64,000 nt of DNA from a virus, in IMG/VR virus record IMGVR_UViG_3300028569_000019, positions 1 to 64,000 of that record. One strand, 5' to 3'. The notes beneath the pieces were generated by a model that was given only the letters and a program-made list of their open reading frames with translations, was not told where the DNA came from and did not search any database. Below are positions 6,330 through 12,822 of the stretch, piece after piece. Made by a program: the position numbers and the translations under genes. Numbering within the stretch: position 1 is the stretch's first letter; the number at the start of each line of letters is the position of its first letter.

Positions 6330-6430
6330 TAGGGAGTAGTAATTGATAAAAAACAAGCTAGATAGATGAGCAAGTTCGAAATTGCTTGAACGGTGTGAAA
6401 TCCTAGTGTAAGTTTAGATGAACTGCCCTA
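6330..6430 (+). other. tRNA-like hairpins in a gene-free stretch
   Basis: The 250 bases between two tRNAs (6189-6439) hold no ORF. TAGGGAGT (from 6330) can pair with ACTGCCCTA (6422-6430). Inside, AGCAA/TTGCT (6369-6373, 6382-6386) encloses the 8-nt loop GTTCGAAA. There is no recognisable T-arm or CCA. Probably a decayed tRNA or an unassigned small RNA. Confidence 0.3.
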
Positions 6431-6439
6431 CTAATTTTC

Positions 6440-6526
6440 GGGAGTATCGCATAGCAGCAATTGCTGGACACTGTAAATGTCCCGGCCTAACGGCCTTCGT
6501 AGGTGCAAGTCCTACTGCTCCCACCA
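6440..6526 (+). tRNA. tRNA-Tyr (anticodon GTA), altered D/T loops
   Basis: Acceptor GGGAGTA/TGCTCCC, discriminator A, CCA encoded. Anticodon stem GGACA/TGTCC, loop CTGTAAA. Long variable arm GGCC-TAAC-GGCC, normal for bacterial Tyr. T-loop TGCAAGT (G55), D-loop with A18 G19 (CAGC). 87 nt. Confidence 0.85.
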
Positions 6527-6531
6527 TTTTT

Positions 6532-6617
6532 GGGGTATTATACTGATAAAGACGCAGAACGGTCTGTAAAACCGTTGCCTTCGGGCTGGGTAGGAGCATT
6601 ACCTACATACCCCACCA
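6532..6617 (+). tRNA. Second tRNA-Tyr (anticodon GTA), altered D/T loops
   Basis: Acceptor GGGGTAT/ATACCCC, discriminator A, CCA. Anticodon stem ACGGT/ACCGT, loop CTGTAAA. Variable arm GCC-TTCG-GGC. T-stem GTAGG/CCTAC with loop AGCATTA (A54, G55 C56, T58). D-loop ATAAAGACG with A18 G19; the D-stem is only 3 bp. Why two Tyr genes are present is unclear. Confidence 0.75.
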
Positions 6618-6624
6618 TTTCAAT

Positions 6625-6698
6625 TGACCGTTAATTCAATAGCAGAATAGACGACTGATAATCGTCCTACGCCGGAGCGTAACCGGCACGGTCAACCA
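6625..6698 (+). tRNA. tRNA-Ile (anticodon GAT), altered D/T loops
   Basis: Acceptor TGACCGT/ACGGTCA, discriminator A, CCA. D-stem ATTC/GAAT with loop AATAGCA (A18 G19). Anticodon stem GACGA/TCGTC, loop CTGATAA. T-stem GCCGG/CCGGC with loop AGCGTAA (A54, G55 C56, T58). 74 nt, all stems perfect. Confidence 0.85.
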
Positions 6699-6700
6699 AT

Positions 6701-6770
6701 TTTGTTAGTAAGTGTTGGGTTCAATCCCCTTTACTCTGTGATCACTGGTGAGAACATAACTACTAACAAA
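6701..6770 (+). other. Hairpin-bounded tRNA-like element
   Basis: TTTGTTAGTA (6701-6710) pairs perfectly with TACTAACAAA (6761-6770). Inside is a T-arm-like GGG-TTCAATC-CCC right after the 5' strand and a GTGATCAC palindrome. No anticodon arm or CCA can be placed. It could be a decayed tRNA or a small RNA. Confidence 0.35.
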
Positions 6771-6776
6771 TTCAAC

Positions 6777-6856
6777 GGATCAGTATTGGCCACGCCTTCT
6801 AAGCGATAGGTGCATAATTGGATAAGTGTTGGGTTCGACTCCCACCTGATCCACCA
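6777..6856 (+). tRNA. tRNA-Arg-like gene (TCT) with disordered arms
   Basis: Perfect acceptor GGATCAG/CTGATCC, discriminator A, CCA, and a T-arm with canonical loop TTCGACT. The anticodon-like loop CTTCTAA on a CGC/GCG stem would read AGA. The usual D-arm is missing before it, and a D-loop-like AATTGGATA follows it. The fold is therefore unusual, and I am unsure whether it is functional. Confidence 0.5.
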
Positions 6857-6896
6857 AATATTTAAAAATAAATGAAACTATTTGCTCTATACAACA

Positions 6897-6904
6897 TATT
6901 TATT
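6897..6904 (+). promoter_or_regulatory. Putative late promoter box
   Basis: TATTTATT ending 5 nt before the ATG at 6910. Confidence 0.5.
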
Positions 6905-6909
6905 TAGAT

Positions 6910-7545
6910 ATGATGAAATGTAAATGGTGTTTGATTAATTTTGATTTAAATGATAAACCTAAAGGATGGGCAGCTGCACACACAAGATGGTGTGATCACA
7001 ATCCAAAAAAACAAGAGTATATAGATAAACTAAAATCTGCAAATAGAACACATTTAATGTGTGAATCAAAAAAAATAAGCGGAAAGACAAATCAATTCAC
7101 AAAAGCAAAAGTAAACGGATTTACTTTAACTAGTAAATTAAAAGGTAGAAAAAATATTGCTCTAAAAGGAAAGAAACATTCAATTCAAAGTAAGCTGAAT
7201 ATGAGTAAAGGATCTTTAAAATCTACTCATAGAAGATTACGCAGAGGAATTATTCAATATAAAGGAATAACACTCGATTCTAGTTGGGAATTAGAATTAG
7301 CTAAAAGATTGGATGATTTAAACATTAAATGGAATAGACCTGATCCATTAAAATGGAAAGATTCCAATGGTTTAGAACACAATTATTTTCCTGATTTCTA
7401 TTTAATAGACTATAATCTATATTTAGATCCAAAAAATCCAGGAGCATATAAAGTTCAAAAATCAAAAATTGATATACTGCTTAATACTTACAATAATATT
7501 TTAATTTTAAAAACTTTAGAAGAATGCAAAGGATTTAAAATTTGA
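6910..7545 (+). CDS. Homing-type endonuclease, zinc finger plus PD-(D/E)XK-like domain
   Basis: 211 residues. An N-terminal Cys/His motif (CKWCLINF, then HTRWCDH, residues 4-29) is a probable zinc finger. A basic middle with repeated K-G-K/R segments (KLKGRKNIALKGKKHS) resembles NUMOD DNA-binding repeats. The C-terminal part has SSWELELAKRLDDLNIKW (about 124-141) and YFPDFYLIDYNLYLDPK, the layout of small PD-(D/E)XK nucleases. The protein at 16929-17786 has the same SSWELA...PDF order. It lies just after a tRNA, has its own late-type box, and is very AT-rich. It converges with the next gene, overlapping by 11 nt. Confidence 0.75.
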   Translation: MMKCKWCLINFDLNDKPKGWAAAHTRWCDHNPKKQEYIDKLKSANRTHLMCESKKISGKTNQFTKAKVNGFTLTSKLKGRKNIALKGKKHSIQSKLNMSKGSLKSTHRRLRRGIIQYKGITLDSSWELELAKRLDDLNIKWNRPDPLKWKDSNGLEHNYFPDFYLIDYNLYLDPKNPGAYKVQKSKIDILLNTYNNILILKTLEECKGFKI

Positions 7546-8317
7546 ATGCTTTTTTGAAGGCATTGCCTGTTTTTTTGGCACCATCATTAATTGCATTACC
7601 TGCATTATTTACAACATTAGTTGTTTCTTTGACGGCAGTATTTGTTACATTGGTAGTTTGTTGAACTACTGGTTGAGTTGCTTTTGCAACGGTATTAGCA
7701 TCTTTTACAACTTTATTTGTATCAATTGTAGCACTTACATCTACCTTTGCGCCAACTAATACTGCAACATCACCACTTACACCAACGGTTACTTTACCAT
7801 TGTCCATAGTGGCTTGAGCAGAACCACCGCCACCAACTTGTTCACCAACACTAACGCCTGAACCAGCGGTAACTGATGCGCCTCTTACTTTTGCAGTTCC
7901 AGAAGCGTCAACACCTACCGCATTACCAATAGAACCTTCCGCACCAACTGCAACACCTTTGTCACCGGCTTGAACATTTGCAGATGCGTTTGTACCACTG
8001 ACTGCGTAAGCGTCTGCTGTACCTGCAACGCCTACACCATTACTTTGAACTTTACCATCTACAACAACGTGAGCTTCTGTACCGCTACTATAACTTGCGT
8101 TTGCGTATACATTGTTACCATCTAGACCACCGGCAGCGGATGCTTCTGTACCAGTTTTTACTGAAGCTTCTACACCAACGGATGCGTTTTTATTTCCAAC
8201 ACTTGCGCCAGCGGATGCTTCTGCGGTATTTGTGTAAGAAACACTTGCTGAGTTTTTATCAACTGTTGCGGTTGCGGATTGGTTGATTTCTGCGGATGTA
8301 TTTGTTTGTGTTACCAT
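7535..8317 (-). CDS. Low-complexity Ala/Val/Gly/Ser-rich repeat protein
   Basis: 260 residues, on the minus strand. Residues 10-200 are a run of short Ala-Ser-Val-Gly patterns (for example SAGASVGNKNASVGVEASV) that look like a repetitive beta-rich or solenoid fold. The C-terminus (about 215-260) is Asn/Val-rich and probably helical, ending KKTGNAFKKAFKF. No signal peptide or catalytic motif. The antisense strand has no convincing gene, and Ala/Gly-rich composition in an AT-rich genome argues that it is under selection. Function unknown; a virion decoration or an internal protein are guesses. Confidence 0.65.
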   Translation of the reverse strand: MVTQTNTSAEINQSATATVDKNSASVSYTNTAEASAGASVGNKNASVGVEASVKTGTEASAAGGLDGNNVYANASYSSGTEAHVVVDGKVQSNGVGVAGTADAYAVSGTNASANVQAGDKGVAVGAEGSIGNAVGVDASGTAKVRGASVTAGSGVSVGEQVGGGGSAQATMDNGKVTVGVSGDVAVLVGAKVDVSATIDTNKVVKDANTVAKATQPVVQQTTNVTNTAVKETTNVVNNAGNAINDGAKKTGNAFKKAFKF

Positions 8318-8368
8318 ATTTGATATATATGGTAGAATAGATACAAGATTGAATTTAAAGTTTTCTTT

Positions 8369-8444
8369 GCCTTCATAGTATAAAAGTATTACACATCATT
8401 GGTAATGATGAAACGTAGGGGGGCGGTACCTACTGGAGGCTCCA
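8369..8444 (+). tRNA. tRNA-Thr (anticodon GGT), altered D/T loops
   Basis: Acceptor GCCTTCA/TGGAGGC, discriminator T, CCA encoded. Anticodon stem CATCA/TGATG, loop TTGGTAA. D-stem GTA/TAC with AAAG in the loop (A18 G19). T-stem GTAGG/CCTAC encloses nine bases, GGGGCGGTA, two more than usual; its last seven match the GGC-type loops of sister tRNAs. Confidence 0.75.
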
Positions 8445-8497
8445 TTTTAAAAATATATTTAGAAGTGTGTGGATTATATATATAGTAAAATAAATTT

Positions 8498-9301
8498 ATG
8501 GAATCTACAAACGCTCCCCAAACATTTTCGTTTACTAATAAAAAGGTATTATATGCAATAATTGCTGTAATTGTATTGGTAATTTTTGGATTATACACAT
8601 TATTTAGTTCAATGAATAGAGATAATAAAGCTCTAACTAAGAAGGTTGTTAATCAGACTGAGATTGTTGTAAATCAAAGTTTATTAATTACCAATTTAAA
8701 TCAAAAGAATGTGGAATTGGCGACGTTATTGAAGAGTTATGACAATAAATTGAGTATATTGCATACTAATTTAACTCAGTTACAAAGTATTACCGAGAAG
8801 TTAAAAGTATCATCTGATGAAAAGGATGTGAAGATTAAAGATTTGTCTCAAGAAAAAACTGCGCTTGAATCTGATTTAAAGTCTTTGCGTAATACGCTTA
8901 CAAAAATGACCAAAGAGATTGTAGATTTAGGCGACGAACTTAAAGTTGCAAAGACTGATAAAGCTCAAAATGAGCTTCTATCTAAGATTGAATTACTTAC
9001 AAAGGAACGAGATTTGTTAAAAAACAAGATAGTAGAGTATGAAAAAATTATAGAAGAATTGAAGAAAGAAAATGTGATTTTGGCTCAAAATTTGAGACAA
9101 AGTGTGAAAAAAAGTGGTTATGAATTTAAAAACAAATTGGGTGAGTGGCCAAAAGGTGGCGAGGTTTTAATGAGGATGTCAAGTTATCACACAAATAATT
9201 CTTTAAAAGAAAATAGTAATGTAAGTGAACCAAAACAAGATGAAAAACCTAAAAAAGTAGGTTTTTGGAAGCGTATTTTTGGTTCGGGTGAAACTGAATG
9301 A
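8498..9301 (+). CDS. Membrane-anchored coiled-coil protein
   Basis: 267 residues. A short N-terminal tail is followed by one transmembrane helix (VLYAIIAVIVLVIFGLYTLF, residues 17-36). A long heptad-rich coiled coil rich in Lys/Glu/Leu spans about residues 45-200. The C-terminal tail is basic and ends in VGFWKRIFGSGETE. No enzymatic motif. The topology suggests an inner-membrane protein with the coiled coil on one face. It stands alone between two tRNA genes, only 6 nt before tRNA-Thr(CGT). Function unknown. Confidence 0.75.
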   Translation: MESTNAPQTFSFTNKKVLYAIIAVIVLVIFGLYTLFSSMNRDNKALTKKVVNQTEIVVNQSLLITNLNQKNVELATLLKSYDNKLSILHTNLTQLQSITEKLKVSSDEKDVKIKDLSQEKTALESDLKSLRNTLTKMTKEIVDLGDELKVAKTDKAQNELLSKIELLTKERDLLKNKIVEYEKIIEELKKENVILAQNLRQSVKKSGYEFKNKLGEWPKGGEVLMRMSSYHTNNSLKENSNVSEPKQDEKPKKVGFWKRIFGSGETE

Positions 9302-9307
9302 TTTAAT

Positions 9308-9381
9308 GCCTATATAGCTTAAAGGTAAAGCATCAATTTCGTAAACAACGATCACAGGTTCGATTCCAGTAACAGGCTCCA
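9308..9381 (+). tRNA. Degenerate tRNA-Thr-like gene (CGT)
   Basis: D-stem GCTT/AAGC with AAAGGTA loop, anticodon-like loop TTCGTAA, T-loop TTCGATT, discriminator T and CCA are present. The acceptor GCCTATA/AACAGGC has two mismatches, the T-stem has one, and the anticodon stem hardly pairs. Probably decaying or needing an unusual fold. Confidence 0.5.
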
Positions 9382-9389
9382 ATTTTAAT

Positions 9390-9480
9390 GCACGACGACG
9401 GAGCTAGTGAACTGAGATGTCTGCAAAACATCATTGTATGAAAATACATATGCAAGGAGCGTAACCTTGGTCGTGCTCCA
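9390..9480 (+). tRNA. tRNA-Cys (anticodon GCA) with a long variable arm
   Basis: Acceptor GCACGAC/GTCGTGC, discriminator T (a Cys identity base), CCA encoded. Anticodon stem GATGT/ACATC, loop CTGCAAA. The variable region is 20 nt with a TGTAT/ATACA stem, a class II feature not normal for Cys. T-stem CAAGG/CCTTG with loop AGCGTAA (A54, G55 C56, T58); D-loop AGCTAGTGAA with A18 G19. Confidence 0.8.
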
Positions 9481-9521
9481 AAATTTGTTAAATTAATTCA
9501 CATATTATACAATACTCCATA

Positions 9522-9529
9522 TATTTATG
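9522..9529 (+). promoter_or_regulatory. Putative late promoter box
   Basis: TATTTATG ending 5 nt before the ATG at 9535. Confidence 0.5.
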
Positions 9530-9534
9530 TATAT

Positions 9535-10308
9535 ATGAATTCTATTGAATTAATTTGTAAAAATTGTAATATTAAATTTGATAAAAATATCTATTATTAT
9601 AGACAATCTCTTAAGAGAGGATATACCAACTTTTTTTGTTCAATTAAATGTTCTTCTATCTTTGCTGGCGGAATTCTTAAAGAAAAAGGTAAACAATTAA
9701 AAATTAATTGTGAAAGTTCATATTTAAAAAATCCAAAAAATTGCCCTCAGTGTCATAAATTAATTTCTTATAAAAAAAGATACAATGAGTATTGTTCAAA
9801 AAAATGTTCTGCGATTTATACACAAAAAGATAAAGGACATTGTGAATGGAGCATTGAAGATAGAGAGAAAATTTCTTTACGAGTTAAAGATTATCATAAT
9901 AAAAATCCAAAGACTAAAAAGTTAAAAATAAAAATATGTAAAAATTGTAATAATGAAATAAAAGACAAACACAAAAGAATATGCAATAGTTGTTCAGAAA
10001 AATATTATAAATTTTACAGACCATTATGTGAGTTTGATTTTATTTTAGAAAATTACCCTGATAAATTTGATTTATCTTTAATTAAAAAATACGGAAAATA
10101 TAGTCCTAAAAATAAAGGTAATAATTTAACAGGAATAAGTAGAGATCATCTTTATTCTGTAAAAGACGGATTTAAAAATAAAGTAAGTCCTGATATCATT
10201 AGACATCCAGCAAATTGTATGTTAGTAAAACATAAAGAAAATCAAAAAAAATATAACAAAAGTTCTATTTCATTAGAAGAATTAAAAAAAAGAATATTAG
10301 AATGGTAA
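9535..10308 (+). CDS. HNH homing endonuclease with zinc-ribbon repeats
   Basis: 257 residues. Four or more Cys-x2-Cys knuckles (CKNCNIKF, CPQCHK, CSKKCS, CKNCNN, CNSCS) spread over residues 8-155 are probable zinc-binding DNA-recognition units. The C-terminal HNH domain is GISRDHLYSVKDGF, then HPANCMLVKHKENQKK (about 205-242). A CSAIYTQK-GHCEWS segment (about 93-108) also occurs in the protein at 16929, so the two share their recognition module but have different nuclease domains. Own late-type box. Its stop codon falls in the remains of a tRNA T-arm. Confidence 0.85.
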   Translation: MNSIELICKNCNIKFDKNIYYYRQSLKRGYTNFFCSIKCSSIFAGGILKEKGKQLKINCESSYLKNPKNCPQCHKLISYKKRYNEYCSKKCSAIYTQKDKGHCEWSIEDREKISLRVKDYHNKNPKTKKLKIKICKNCNNEIKDKHKRICNSCSEKYYKFYRPLCEFDFILENYPDKFDLSLIKKYGKYSPKNKGNNLTGISRDHLYSVKDGFKNKVSPDIIRHPANCMLVKHKENQKKYNKSSISLEELKKRILEW

Positions 10309-10309
10309 T

Positions 10310-10325
10310 CCAACACGGGACTCCA
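10310..10325 (+). tRNA. Orphan tRNA 3' end after the HNH gene
   Basis: CCAAC followed by ACGGGAC, T and CCA looks like the 3' half of a T-stem, an acceptor strand, discriminator and CCA. No matching 5' half (GTCCCGT) is found upstream. It directly follows the HNH stop codon. Confidence 0.45.
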
Positions 10326-10334
10326 TTTTTTATA

Positions 10335-10342
10335 TATTTATT
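10335..10342 (+). promoter_or_regulatory. Putative late promoter box
   Basis: TATTTATT ending 5 nt before the ATG at 10348. Confidence 0.5.
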
Positions 10343-10347
10343 ACTAT

Positions 10348-10818
10348 ATGATATTATTAAAAGATTTATTGATAGAATCACCGTCAGTAATAACAGTATA
10401 TAGAGGTGTTAATCCTGCGTATGGTGATGTTGGTTTGGGTATCAACAGCACCAAGATAGGAGATAAATTAGTTGCAACGTTGGGGCCTAATCATACTGAT
10501 AATTTAGATGTTGCTAAACGATTTGGCAAACAGATAATAACTACTAAATTAAATGGGCCTGGATTGGAATTGTCTCATTATAATGACATAGTTAATTTAT
10601 ATAAGCAGTATGAAAATATGTTACCGCCTGGTCTTGCAAAACAAATCAAATATAGTAGTGGACAAGAACAATTGGAGTTAATACAATTAGCAGGTAAAGA
10701 GTTACGTAGTATATTGAGTAAGAAATATGGATATATTAAGAGTCCACTTGCGGTAAGTGATGCTAATTATTTAAGTCAAAAAGGATTAACAGGAGATTTG
10801 TATATACCGTTGAGATAA
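10348..10818 (+). CDS. ADP-ribosyltransferase-like protein, probably packaged (copy 2)
   Basis: 156 residues, paralogue of 1531-1998. Residues 18-60 (VYRGVNPAYGDVGLGINSTK and beyond) are nearly identical, with more change in the C-terminal half. The N-terminus, MILLKDLLIE followed by SPS, differs in sequence from copy 1 but keeps the hydrophobic pattern ending in L-I-E, as expected for a capsid-targeting propeptide. Codon choice differs (more TTA here, more TTG in copy 1), so the duplication is not recent or the two copies have diverged in base composition. Target protein unknown. Confidence 0.6.
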   Translation: MILLKDLLIESPSVITVYRGVNPAYGDVGLGINSTKIGDKLVATLGPNHTDNLDVAKRFGKQIITTKLNGPGLELSHYNDIVNLYKQYENMLPPGLAKQIKYSSGQEQLELIQLAGKELRSILSKKYGYIKSPLAVSDANYLSQKGLTGDLYIPLR

Positions 10819-10837
10819 TCAAACTACTTATTTTGGT

Positions 10838-11011
10838 ATGAATGAATTTAATCTATATCAAAAGTTTTTGGAGTTGAAGAAGGAAATAGAAAAACATAAA
10901 TGGATAGAGAGTGAAAAGAACGGTAATGATATAGGATTTGAACGTGCATTAGTTGATTGGATATCTAAACATAGAACTGGTTGGTGCGAGAATATAAAGC
11001 ATAATAAATAA
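10838..11011 (+). CDS. Small conserved-looking protein of unknown function
   Basis: 57 residues, beginning MNEFNLYQKFLELKKEIEKH and ending with ALVDWISKHRTGWCENIKHNK-like residues. A predicted helix is followed by a W-I-x-K-H-R-x-G-W motif that I have seen in small phage proteins without a known role. It lies between the ADP-ribosyltransferase-like gene and the helical protein at 11032, 20 nt from each, with no Shine-Dalgarno. Confidence 0.55.
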   Translation: MNEFNLYQKFLELKKEIEKHKWIESEKNGNDIGFERALVDWISKHRTGWCENIKHNK

Positions 11012-11019
11012 AATTAATA

Positions 11020-11027
11020 TATTTATA
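11020..11027 (+). promoter_or_regulatory. Putative late promoter box
   Basis: TATTTATA ending 4 nt before the ATG at 11032. Confidence 0.5.
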
Positions 11028-11031
11028 ACAT

Positions 11032-11448
11032 ATGACCAAAAATGATTTGAAAAAATTAATAAAAAGTTTGACAAAAGAAGTGTTAAACGAAGATTTTGAC
11101 AATGCAGCCGAAGTGGAAAGTGATAAACTTACTGCTCATTTATCCGAAGATGATACTGCTGCTAACATTAAAGATTTAGAAAAATTGTTAAAAAACCCAG
11201 ATCCAAGTAGAGCAAAAGATTATGGTTCTTTGGAAAATTATAAGAAAATGTTAATGGGTAAAATTGCTAAATTAAAGAAACAAAAGAATGAAAGCAGTGA
11301 TCCTTTTAGAGACATTGTAAAGAAGTATGCTAGTCTTTATAGAGATAGTGAACTTTCACGCAGAGAGAAGGAAGATTATTTTAAATGGTTACAAACCAAC
11401 CAACCTGAGAAATTTAAAAAGGTTGTAGATAAGCTTAAAAAGAAGTAA
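11032..11448 (+). CDS. Helical protein, paralogue of 112-381 with C-terminal extension
   Basis: 138 residues. The N-terminal helix (LKKLIKSLTKEVLNE, residues 6-20) ends in L-N-E followed by D, a T4-type prohead protease site. Residues 24-85 match the protein at 112-381 (AAEVESDKLTAHLSED, NPDPSRAKDYGS). A further 50 residues, rich in Lys and Tyr (IVKKYASLYRDSELSRREKE), are absent from the shorter copy. Both copies lie beside an ADP-ribosyltransferase-like gene, so the pair appears to have been duplicated together. Function unknown; packaging in the head is inference. Confidence 0.65.
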   Translation: MTKNDLKKLIKSLTKEVLNEDFDNAAEVESDKLTAHLSEDDTAANIKDLEKLLKNPDPSRAKDYGSLENYKKMLMGKIAKLKKQKNESSDPFRDIVKKYASLYRDSELSRREKEDYFKWLQTNQPEKFKKVVDKLKKK

Positions 11449-11474
11449 AAATAGATTTAAATTTAAACAAAGTG

Positions 11475-11510
11475 AAACGATTAATGTTAAAATTAATCGT
11501 TTTATTTTTT
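11475..11510 (+). terminator. Rho-independent terminator
   Basis: AAACGATTAAT / ATTAATCGTTT, a perfect 11-bp stem with loop GTTAAA, followed by a T-rich run. Confidence 0.8.
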
Positions 11511-11511
11511 A

Positions 11512-11539
11512 TTGACAATGAGACGTTGACAAGTATAAT
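11512..11539 (+). promoter_or_regulatory. Consensus sigma70 promoter
   Basis: TTGACA at 11512-11517, 16-nt spacer, TATAAT at 11534-11539. The predicted start is about 5 nt before the ATG at 11551. A full consensus suggests early, host-polymerase transcription. Confidence 0.8.
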
Positions 11540-11550
11540 AAAAGTATAGT

Positions 11551-11871
11551 ATGAATGAACTAAGTAAAATTGATATGGCGAATTTAGTCTTTAGTAATGA
11601 CAAAAAGGCTAAAATCAAAGATGTATTGTGTTCCAAGTATGGCGCAACTGACGTACAATATAGAGATCTAACGTATGGTATTTGTATTGATGTTGTTGGC
11701 ACTGATAGTTTTAGATTTGTAAAGAACGCAATACTAAAAACATTGGATGTGCATGAAGAAACTTTGTCCGTCTTGGGTGAAAGTAAGAGAAGTATGAAAG
11801 CTTCTTATGTTTATTTACCCGAAAAGGATAAAGTTTTGAACAAACGTCTCAAGAAGCTGAAAACTGCTTGA
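11551..11871 (+). CDS. Early protein of unknown function
   Basis: 106 residues (start MNELSKIDMANLVF). Mixed alpha/beta composition, basic C-terminus (KDKVLNKRLKKLKTA), no signal peptide, membrane segment or motif that I recognise. It is the only protein gene in the window directly behind a perfect TTGACA/TATAAT promoter, and it is isolated between two hairpins that could terminate transcription. It is therefore probably made early, possibly as a host-takeover factor (inference from position and promoter only). Confidence 0.65.
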   Translation: MNELSKIDMANLVFSNDKKAKIKDVLCSKYGATDVQYRDLTYGICIDVVGTDSFRFVKNAILKTLDVHEETLSVLGESKRSMKASYVYLPEKDKVLNKRLKKLKTA

Positions 11872-11925
11872 ATAAATAAATAAGTTCTTATAAGATTATA
11901 AAAACTATATATTGATGAACAATTT

Positions 11926-11979
11926 CGAAAAAATACATTTTATTGGTTTTTTCGGATAACGTTAAGCTGTTCTTAACGT
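11926..11979 (+). promoter_or_regulatory. Two hairpins in the leader of the outer-membrane gene
   Basis: CGAAAAAA/TTTTTTCG (11926-11933, 11947-11954) may end the previous transcript. ACGTTAAG/CTTAACGT (11959-11966, 11972-11979) is an 8-bp perfect hairpin in the 5' leader of the gene at 12021. A weak TTGATG-16-TACATT promoter (11912-11939) overlaps the first. Confidence 0.4.
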
Positions 11980-12020
11980 AGTTAGTAAACATAAACAAAC
12001 AAAATAAAGGATAGTTAAAT

Positions 12021-12731
12021 ATGAAGAAAGTATTAGTATTAGTGTCATTGTTGACCGCTCTAGCTGTATCTGCTGGAGATAATTCAAACCTCTCAGTAGA
12101 AGCTGGGTACAACAACCAATACATCGTTAATGGTGTAGCTCGTTCCGAGGGAACAGCGTTTGTTGGTGTAGGTGCTGTAAAGAGTCTAAAGTATGCAGAT
12201 GTATACTTGGGTGGCACTCTTTTGGCCAATGGCGACCTTGATCAGTCACACTGGACATTGGGTACGGGTAAGGAAGTTAGTGTATGGAAGGATGTATTTT
12301 CCGCACGTGCTGATGCTACTGTAACTCGTCACCAAGCTGGTAATTTTGGTATTCCAAACAGTACTGAGTTTGGTGTCAAGTTGGCTCTACCAAACAAGTT
12401 GGCAACTCCTTATGTACGTGGATCATTTGACATTGATCTAGATCAAAAGGGTGCATTTGTTGGTTTGGAACGTGCTCAAAAGTTGCCATTTGGATTTGTA
12501 ATCACACCTGCTGTTGAATATGGTAAGGTATTTGGTGCATCCAGTGATTACACTGCTGTAAATGCCAAGGCATCATTGACTCGTCCATTCGAAACTTCAT
12601 TTGGTGTATTGACTCCATTTGCTACTGTTGGATGGTATGATAATAATTTCAAGGTTGGCAATTATAATTGGGCAACCCGTGAATTTAGTGGAGATGTAGT
12701 ATATTCTGGTGGTTTGAGATTGACCTTCTAA
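12021..12731 (+). CDS. Outer-membrane beta-barrel protein with signal peptide
   Basis: 236 residues. A clear Sec signal peptide (MKKVLVLVSLLTALAVSA, cut before GDN), then alternating beta strands and a C-terminus GGLRLTF with terminal Phe, the signal read by the BAM complex. The pattern VEAGYNNQYIVNGVARSEG resembles proteobacterial outer-membrane proteins of the TIGR02001 type. There is a good Shine-Dalgarno (AAGGA, 9 nt before ATG), rare in this window, and a strong terminator after it. Leu is mostly CTA or TTG, as in the sheath, so high expression is likely. A phage-coded outer-membrane protein could change the surface of the infected cell, for example by blocking a receptor. That role is inference. 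Confidence 0.85.
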   Translation: MKKVLVLVSLLTALAVSAGDNSNLSVEAGYNNQYIVNGVARSEGTAFVGVGAVKSLKYADVYLGGTLLANGDLDQSHWTLGTGKEVSVWKDVFSARADATVTRHQAGNFGIPNSTEFGVKLALPNKLATPYVRGSFDIDLDQKGAFVGLERAQKLPFGFVITPAVEYGKVFGASSDYTAVNAKASLTRPFETSFGVLTPFATVGWYDNNFKVGNYNWATREFSGDVVYSGGLRLTF

Positions 12732-12753
12732 TCTAGACTACAATAGTGTATTA

Positions 12754-12785
12754 AAACCCGCTTAGAAATAAGCGGGTTTTTTATT
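12754..12785 (+). terminator. Rho-independent terminator
   Basis: AAACCCGCTT / AAGCGGGTTT stem with loop AGAAAT followed by TTT. Confidence 0.9.
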
Positions 12786-12794
12786 TTAATAGTC

Positions 12795-12802
12795 TATTTA
12801 TA
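12795..12802 (+). promoter_or_regulatory. Putative late promoter box with a Shine-Dalgarno leader
   Basis: TATTTATA 20 nt before the ATG at 12823, with a GAAAGG Shine-Dalgarno in the leader, unlike the many boxes 3-5 nt from their ATG. Confidence 0.5.
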
Positions 12803-12822
12803 ATTAAAGAAAGGTTTATTTT

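Noticed and set aside
7535-8317. Plus-strand ORF at 8095-8286 opposite the Ala/Gly-rich gene
   Set aside because: Its Leu/Arg/His-rich product is the shadow of the minus-strand low-complexity gene.
11888-12229. Minus-strand ORF of 113 residues over the outer-membrane gene start
   Set aside because: It overlaps a well-supported gene with signal peptide and Shine-Dalgarno; its composition is that of an antisense shadow.
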